From Notolepis coatsorum (Eukaryota > Chordata > Actinopteri > Aulopiformes > Paralepididae), in contig OZ020592.1 of assembly GCA_963971535.1 (NCBI GenBank), positions 54,753,150 through 54,817,149 of the forward strand: a stretch of DNA of 64,000 bases, written 5' to 3'. Every line of letters starts with the position of its first letter. Positions within the stretch are counted from its first letter, which is position 1. The notes below the pieces were generated by a model, which searched no databases, was not told the origin of the DNA, and saw only the letters and a list, made by a program, of their open reading frames with translations. The position numbers and the translations under genes were made by a program. This document shows positions 58,060-64,000 of this stretch, piece by piece.

Positions 58060-58490
58060 TGGAGACGCTGGGCTTGCCTGTTCGAGCCCAGCGATCCACA
58101 TTGCTTTCAGTTTAGCTGGTCGTTCATACTAATACACATTGGCCGTATTAGGGGGTGGGAAACTGATGGGTGGGGATCGGGCGTTGTGGACAGCGACTCC
58201 TACAGGTCGGTTGGTGCGCCTGCGCAGTAGAATCAGGAAGTGTCAGGGGCAGCGTGAGCCTCCCACGCGTTACTCCTCGACACTGAGAGATCGAGCTGCG
58301 CAGGTGAAAAGATGCGACTGCTGTTACCTCAAGTACCGGAGGGGACTTGTGCTATGTATGACTTAGTCCACATTGCAGCCGGCTTGTGGGAGGCAAGAAA
58401 CAGCGTTTGTGACAGGGGAGGGCTGAATTGGATGATACGAAATTGGGATGGGAGAAAATATAGAAAATGGGAGAAAAAAGTGAAAAAAAA
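58060..58490 (+). mobile_element. tRNA-derived SINE (family A), head truncated
   Basis: It retains a B-box-like TTCGAGCCCAG, the body with CCTACAGGTCGGTTGGTGCG and AATTGGGATGGGAG, and an A-rich tail with A16. ATGCCCAGTCTA is found on both sides (58048-58059 and 58498-58509). The A-box half of the head is missing. It lies antisense in the ormdl3 intron. Confidence 0.82.
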
Positions 58491-58586
58491 AAAAAAAATG
58501 CCCAGTCTAAAATCCCTGAAGTCTTTATTGGGAGAATGGATCGGTAAACAGGCCCATCAAAATTCAGAGTGAGCATTGGCTCTTAA

Positions 58587-58863
58587 CGGAACACAATGCC
58601 AACATTATGGGAAATGTGCTTACCATCTTTTCTGAAGAAGATAGATATCAATTTTCCTCTCTGTGCGTTCAGTAGAAAGCTATCCGGCTGCAAGCTAGCC
58701 TAGCTTAGCACAAATTAATGGAAGCAGATATGGATCAGCTAACCTAGCTTGAAACTCCAAGAAAGGTGTTTTTTCTTTTTATTTGTTCTACTGAATGCAG
58801 AGAGGAAATTGGTATCTATCTAAAAGACGGTACGCACATTTCCCTTAATGTTGGTGTGGTTCT
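58587..58863. mobile_element. TTAA-flanked foldback MITE (family 1), copy 2
   Basis: TTAA at 58583-58586 precedes CGGAACACAATGCCAACATTATGGG. The arms match the copy at 19618-19913, including TCAGTAGAAAGCTATCCGGC and TTAATGTTGGTGTGG. The right arm and its flank (TCTAAAA) are more diverged. Confidence 0.8.
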
Positions 58864-59517
58864 AAAATGAGCACTCACCATGGGAGCTCGGTGTCAACCA
58901 GTAGGGAGGCATTAGACACAGAGAGAAATACTACCAGAGTCAATAAATCAGGAGGGGAAGAGGAAACCAAACATTGTTGATTCAAGGTTGATTGCATTTT
59001 CAGACTGCACTGTACTCTTAATTGCACAGACCATTGGGGGGCTGTGAATCTAAAATGAGCCAGTGTACATCCTGTCCACTAAGGCACACGGTCATGTCAT
59101 AAACACCTTTGAAAGACGGAGACAGATGTGCTTGTTTCCCTGCTGGAAAGTGGTAACTTTAATTTATTTATTTTTGGGGTGGGGGGCGGTGGCGTCTGGG
59201 GTATGTTTCTGATCAATCAACGTGGTTTTTATGTGCATATAACCATATGAAACACATTTGTGTGTATATGCAGGCTATATAATGCATTATTAGCAGGCGT
59301 TTTAAGTCTAAATGGGTTAAGGTAATAATTTTTTATAATAATTTTCTCCAGCATTGCAAAATTACAATGGTGATCAACGGTGATCAACAATGGTGATTTA
59401 TCTATGCTTCACGCCATCCCAAAGGCAGCTGGTACATTAAAGCTTCTGAATGCTGAATACCGATTAAACATAATGTCTATAAATTATGAAACAATACTTT
59501 AGCATTAAAGGGCCACC
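58864..59517. other. Unassigned intron DNA
   Basis: No gene, transposon end or array is apparent. Confidence 0.5.
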
Positions 59518-59521
59518 TTAA

Positions 59522-59776
59522 TCCTATTGTTCTGTAACTTGTGAGGAGGTGTGATCATCTGACATGAGACTTACCAACGTGATCTGTGTCTCAAGAGCTC
59601 GGACACATCGGGCCCCAACGAAGTGCGTGGGGTGACGTCAGGCCTCTAGTGAACTACAGACACTATTTCCTCAACTATTTTCGACTGGAGTAAACGTGGG
59701 CTCTCGAGACACAGAACAAGTTGGTACATCTTATGTCTCATTATGACATGTCCTCCTCACAACAGAATGACAGGAT
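59522..59776. mobile_element. TTAA-flanked foldback MITE (family 3)
   Basis: TTAA flanks at 59518-59521 and 59777-59780. Left arm TCCTATTGTTCTG, TTGTGAGGAGG, CATGAGACTTACCAACGTGA and CTGTGTCTCAAGAGC pair with the inverse text at 59690-59776. The arms are about 85 bp with a 90-bp loop. Confidence 0.72.
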
Positions 59777-60443
59777 TTAAGTTAAACATTACCAAGAATG
59801 CCCCTTTGATTTAGTGCAACTGGAAAAGGTTGCTGTTGTTGTTATTTTGAGTGCAGATTCATGTATTTCTGTCTGAAACCCTTTGACACAAAGATGGGAA
59901 GAAAGATCGAAGCCTGTATCTCAAAATGGCTATTTTGCTATTACAAACCATGTAGGCAGATCACAAAAATGTACATACCCTAAAAGTAGCAAAAATTCTC
60001 ACTTTTCTATTGTTTTGGCGACATCTATTGGTGATAAGTGACCATAGCTGTTGCATGTTTGCACTGTATTGACTTGCTTTCCATCTTATAGATCCATGCT
60101 AACTACGGAGTCAGGTCGCATTCACACCAGAGCTGTTTGGTCCGCTTTAAACACACCAGAGTTAATTTCCTCGGATAGTCCGCTTGGTTTGGGGTAGTGT
60201 GAAAGCTCATTCAAACTCTGGTGCGGACCAAAAAAGCTAACTCTGGTCCGCCTGAAAACGTACAGTAGGTCTCGGTTCGCTTCCAAGTGAACCCTGGTGC
60301 GTAGCATACTTTTGTGGTGTGAATGCTCATCGGACCAAACGCAAGACCAAATATAGGAAGTGACCCGATAAACTGTGCATCTTGAGTAGAAGGAAACAAA
60401 ACAAACACCACAGCGCGCACTGCAAAACAAGCATGCGTGGAAC

Positions 60444-60632
60444 ATGTCTCGTGGACAGACGTGGGCGAATGAGGAGGTAAAAGCCCTGATAGAAATATGG
60501 TCAGACGAGCTAATTAAACAGCTGCTTGTGGCCACTCACAAAAACAACGAGGTGTACAAGTTGTTTAGCGAGAGAATGATGGCAATGAGATTCAATCGAA
60601 CAATCGACCAATGTCACATCAAAGTTAAATAA
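60444..60632 (+). CDS. Harbinger Myb/SANT-like protein, N-terminal 62 residues
   Basis: The product starts MSRGQTWANEEVKALIEIWS and continues DELIKQLLVATHKNNEVYKL, FSERMMAMRFNRTIDQCHIK and VK, then a stop. It fits the trihelix/Myb-SANT pattern W..EEV.ALI.IW......L....N..V...I...M....F.RT..QC..K.K found in the DNA-binding partner protein of PIF/Harbinger transposases, which helps bring the transposase to the ends. The family normally runs on with NLKKEYR-type sequence, so this copy is cut short by the stop at the third helix. The ATG is well placed at the domain start. It lies antisense to ormdl3 within its intron. Confidence 0.75.
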   Translation: MSRGQTWANEEVKALIEIWSDELIKQLLVATHKNNEVYKLFSERMMAMRFNRTIDQCHIKVK

Positions 60633-60669
60633 ACTGCGTCAGCATTTCAGCAATATATGAGAATAATGC

Positions 60670-60832
60670 ATGTGCGCTGGGCTGTTCCGGGGTATAATGT
60701 GGTGTGTGTGTGTATGTGTGTGCCCTGGGCTGGGCTGCTTCGCAGAATAATGTGGTGTGTGTGTGGTGTATGTGCGTGCGCTGGGCTGCTTCGCAGAATA
60801 ATGTGGTGTGTGTGTGCGCTGGTGCACTTGAC
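60670..60832. repeat. Minisatellite, unit about 55-60 bp with GT runs
   Basis: The unit GTGCGCTGGGCTG(CTTC) GCAGAATAATGTGGTGTGTG recurs three times (starting near 60672, 60720 and 60777), with variable GT runs between. It is within the Harbinger-type element. Confidence 0.82.
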
Positions 60833-61147
60833 AAATTGCAGTTGCAACTTCACCCCCCCCCCACAGAGTCCACCAAAATATATGTGAAAGCGACCTTAGT
60901 CTTCTATTCATTCCAAATAAACTGCAGTTGCTGCTGGTGACGTAAAACGTATCACTTCCTGTTTGCCAGATGATTTTCCCAGGAATGTCCTACCAGACAC
61001 CAGTGTCTACAACAGCCAAGAACAGCAAATGTAAAAGCATTCATGAATTAGGTATATGTAGAATCGATATTGTGTTATATCAATTGGTGCTAGAGGGTGG
61101 TAAAATAGACATTTATTTAGATGAAATGTTTGAGGTTGAGTAAATAA

Positions 61148-61292
<145 letters not shown>

Positions 61293-61683
61293 ACCTATAG
61301 TTAACCCACTTGCTCTCCTTTTACTGTTACAGAAGAGTCTTAGGAAACAGGAGGGTGTGTACTTATCAATCGCTATGTTAGAACATACAGTAATGTGCGT
61401 CTGGGGTGGATGCAGAACAGCAAGGGGTCATAATATTCAAAGTGGGAATGCAATGCATCTCTTTCCAGAGTCCTGCTGGTTGACAGGGGCAGGAAGGGGT
61501 AGAAAAAGGGGGGGGGGGGTCCTGCTGGGATTTCAGGTCACCCAGAATAAATAGCACATACAGCTTTAGAAGTGCAAGACGAATGGACACCATAGCCGCC
61601 CTCTCTCTCTCCATAAGTTCATTGTTTATTTCATTAGGATATAGTATTAAAAAAACACAGTATATTATCCTAATTCAATAATA

Positions 61684-61985
61684 AGCACTTAGCGTTTTCT
61701 CCAGAGCCAGACAAGAAGATAAAAGATACCAATTTCCTCTCTGTGCGTTCAGTAGAAAGCTATTTGGCTGCAAACTAGCCTAGCTTAGCACAAATGAATG
61801 GAAGCGGATACGGACCAGCTAGCCTAGCTGTTGGCCCAACAAACATGTCTCCCTGCGTTTTAAGCTAAGCTTGCAGCCGGATAGATTTGTACTGAACGCA
61901 CAGAGAGGAAATTGGTATCCATCTTCTTGTCTGACTCTGAAGAAGACGGTAAGCGCATTTCCCACAATGCTGGCATGTTCCTGTA
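61684..61985. mobile_element. Foldback MITE (family 1), copy 3
   Basis: It has AGAGCCAGACAAGAAGA, AATTTCCTCTCTGTGCGTTC and their inverses near 61890-61960. The left terminus is eroded, and no TTAA pair is seen. It matches the copies at 19618 and 58587. Confidence 0.75.
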
Positions 61986-62077
61986 AAAACCTATGGAGAG
62001 AGTTGTCCACTCATCTTCCACCTCTTGAACTACAGCGTGTTGCACCTCTGCTGCTGAATAGCACATTAACCGGTTAA

Positions 62078-62225
62078 CCATCTGTAGTGTGGTAGTGAAA
62101 GGTTAACCGTCTATAGTGTGGTAGTGAAATGTTAACCTTCTGTAGTGTGGTAGTGAAAGGTTAACTTTCTGTAGTGTGGTAGTGAAAGGGTTAACCTTCT
62201 GCCGTGTGGTAGTGAAAGGGTTAAT
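62078..62225. repeat. 30-bp minisatellite, five units
   Basis: The unit GTAGTGTGGTAGTGAAAGG plus TTAACCNTCT repeats five times with a few substitutions. Confidence 0.92.
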
Positions 62226-63051
62226 ATTGCATTTGCATTCAGACAGCTGGCTGAGGGATCACCATCTAGAGTCCAGTTGTCTCCCCACAAGGAGATCCAA
62301 AATGACTCCTGATTTGCTAGGACAGCTGGTTCCACTAATCTTCGTGAAAAAGTGGCGCCCAGCGCTTCGCCGTTGTTGTTCTTGCTAAGCTGGTAACGCG
62401 TTATCTCTTGTTGCTCCCTGATAAGGTCAATAAAGAAGGCACAATGTCCCTATTACAGAGGGTCCTTGAAACATCCACCACTCTGAGACAGACCATACTA
62501 CACTGTCGAATGATTTTCCGTATTTTGTCTCTTCTGTGAACTCATACTGTAATAGTTTTGTCATAACCAGACTTGCAGACTCCTGTATTTCTGATTCTGG
62601 CCTCACTCCTTCAATACATCAAGCGCCAATGACGATTTTCCTGCGATATTATGGGTATACTTTCTGATTCACAGCTCTAAGCCCTACATTTACTGTGGAT
62701 ATAATATCTCAAACAAACATTATGTGAGCCCACAAGGGTTCAATTTCCAGAGAGTTGTCTATGTTTATAGGTATTAACTTAACTGACCAAGAGATCATTG
62801 ACATACTACAATGTAGATTCTGTTTTATGGTGGATTGCACACAAAGTAAAGTCTCAGCAAGCTTTCAGTCAGCTCATACAGACAGGAGTGTGACCCCATC
62901 GACTTTGCAGTGGTTTATGGCTAACTATGCGGAGCTAAGTATGAGCAACAACTTGGATTGTGCAGAGAAAGGATTCGACAACAACATTGTTGGAAAGTGA
63001 GGAAATAGGGCCACGGTTCCAAAAGCCCTGAACCCTGGCACTGGCACTTAC
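62226..63051. other. Unassigned intron DNA
   Basis: Nothing assignable. The open stretch 62755-63000 has no family signature and lies antisense in the intron next to the exon. Confidence 0.5.
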
Positions 63052-63203
63052 AGGACGATGGGGATGATTGTGAGGAACTTGCGCGAGGCGGTGAACTGCA
63101 GGCCGTAGTCCATCTGCTCCCAGTGTGTGAGGAGGCGCGCCTTGCCCTGGTCCGGGGTCTCGAAGGGGGTTCCTTTCACCGTGTGGAGCAAGAGGTACAT
63201 GCA
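63052..63203 (-). CDS. ormdl3: ORMDL sphingolipid biosynthesis regulator 3, internal coding exon
   Basis: This exon encodes 50 residues plus two bases of a Leu codon, corresponding to residues 59-109 of the 153-residue human protein. It begins [20 protein letters not shown] at the end of the second helix and the conserved cytosolic loop, continues [20 protein letters not shown] and ends [10 protein letters not shown] at the third helix. The acceptor CAG (63204-63206) follows a T-rich tract, and the donor GTAAGT starts at 63051. [10 protein letters not shown] is the ORMDL3 form (FTSSRKF in ORMDL1/2). Cys59 replaces Gly in human. The first coding exon(s) for residues 1-58, including the ceramide-sensing N-terminus, lie beyond the right edge. 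Confidence 0.95.
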
Positions 63204-64000
63204 CTGAAACAAGACAGAATAACATAGATGATGGCAGACCTCTCTTCACCTCCAGAAAGATGACCACATCGGTAGGAATTAGCGGTGTTAACGACAAACA
63301 CATTTTCAGATTCTATAGACATTTTTATTCTTTAGGTGTTAAAATGCACTACAGAGCTCCAATTATATATTATATGTCTATAAATATTACACAGCTTGAT
63401 TTGTGTGTGTGTGTGTGTGTGCGTGCGTGCGTGTGTGTGCATAGCGTACCCCCCCCCCCCCCCACACTATGCTGATAGGATACAGGCAGGTGCCTAGTTT
63501 AGACACCCTGGGAAAAGAGGAGTATCATCAATACATTTTTAAATATTGATACTAAAGTATTGCATGTAAATCCTTTCGAATTTTTCGATTCTATATTGAG
63601 ATCGTTACACCCCTAGTAGGGATGCAATGGTACAGGTATTACTATATCAGATGTTATCATTCTGACTTGAGAGACACTAGGTGGGGGTTTGTGAGCGAGG
63701 CTGATGTGAGGTTACCACGACAGAGGATACCTCTGCCCTCTCTTCTTGATCTTCCAATCACAACTGTTGCTGTCCGAGAGAGGCAACAGTTGTGATTGGA
63801 GGATCAAAAGAAGAGGGCGGAATTTGAGATAGGTCTAATAAACAGGGAGGACCTACCTAAGCAGAGTCAGACGGAGTGTCCTGGATTTACAGGTCGACTG
63901 CGCTGCAGTGCTAATGTAGCATATCTCCGAGTGCCATTCTAGTTTGTGTATATCACTGCTACACAGTAGGTAGTGTGTATGGCTGTCCCGAATGCTTCAA
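63204..64000 (-). other. ormdl3: ormdl3 upstream intron (partial)
   Basis: A (GT)n tract lies at 63402-63440 and a C15 run at 63450-63465. A hairpin is at 63735-63820. The text ATCGTTACACCCCTAGTAG near 63600 resembles the right end of a hAT element with no matching left end here. The next exon upstream is not in the window. Confidence 0.7.
63735..63840. repeat. Hairpin-forming repeat (family shared with 55578-55682)
   Basis: TCTTGATCTTCCAATCACAA with CTGTTGC pairs with GCAACAGTTGTGATTGGAGG and ATCAAAAGAAGAGGGC around an 11-base loop. The stem is about 36 bp. The 3' arm ends AGAGGGCGGAATTTGAGATAGGTC, the same outer arm as at 55640-55670. Confidence 0.8.

Larger units (their letters stand above)
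60114..60895 (+). mobile_element. PIF/Harbinger-type non-autonomous element with Myb/SANT ORF
   Basis: The left end GGTCGCATTCACACCAGAGC and right end GTGAAAGCGACC are inverted (GGTCGC.TTCAC). A Myb/SANT-like frame lies inside, as in Harbinger elements that carry a second gene beside the transposase. The transposase gene is absent. Expected 3-bp target duplications are not convincing (TCA left, TTA right). A minisatellite occupies 60670-60832. Confidence 0.72.

Noticed and set aside
62755-63000. 81-codon open frame beside the ormdl3 exon
   Set aside because: No family motif, antisense to ormdl3 and in its intron; length is compatible with chance.

Overview
This window looks like intergenic and intronic DNA of a ray-finned (teleost) fish. 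The evidence is one recognisable vertebrate gene with teleost-style introns, tRNA-derived SINEs with A and B boxes, L2-, Rex1-like and L1-type LINEs, hAT, PIF/Harbinger and TTAA-flanked elements, DIRS1-type fossils and many long microsatellites. I saw no bacterial-style operon, no rRNA and no functional tRNA gene.

The only host gene I can support is ormdl3 on the minus strand. Its last coding exon (57221-57356) and the preceding exon (63052-63203) join in phase across a 5.7 kb intron and encode residues 59-153 of an ORMDL3-type protein, the regulatory subunit of serine palmitoyltransferase in the ER. The first coding exon(s) lie beyond the right edge. DNA to the left of 57221 is the presumed 3' UTR and downstream flank, interrupted by MITE pieces. 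The intron is full of small non-autonomous elements and tandem repeats.

Layout. 1-2.5 kb: L2 3' end and two SINEs. 2.5-10.6 kb: one L2 LINE fragment split by a Rex1-like 3' end and by a 7.1 kb DNA element, which itself carries a DIRS-type fossil and a hAT element. 10.6-23.9 kb: mostly unassigned DNA with microsatellites, an L1 fragment, a Rex1-like LINE with a long open RT region, MITEs and a 36-bp minisatellite. 23.9-27.4 kb: a second nest in which a hAT-like element with an 8-bp target duplication sits in an L2, which sits in a Rex1-like LINE. 27.4-37.5 kb: LINE 3' ends, hATs, a SINE, a second copy of the GCCCTCATTTATCAA-ended element carrying a MULE-like foldback, and two more hATs. 37.5-43.5 kb: a nearly whole DIRS1-type fossil with one LINE 3' end inserted in it. 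44-45.6 kb: a hAT carrying an L1 3' end. 46.4-52.8 kb: a decayed DIRS1-type fossil on the minus strand. 52.8-64 kb: the ormdl3 region.

I did not find a convincing new multi-gene system. The most unusual items are the four-level nest, two sequence-related hairpins on either side of the last ormdl3 exons, an unassigned DNA-transposon family with conserved ends and unrelated interiors, a foldback with a 10-bp target duplication whose arms contain microsatellites, and three DIRS-type elements in 64 kb. Boundaries were read by eye; those with target duplications are good to a few bases, others to tens of bases.
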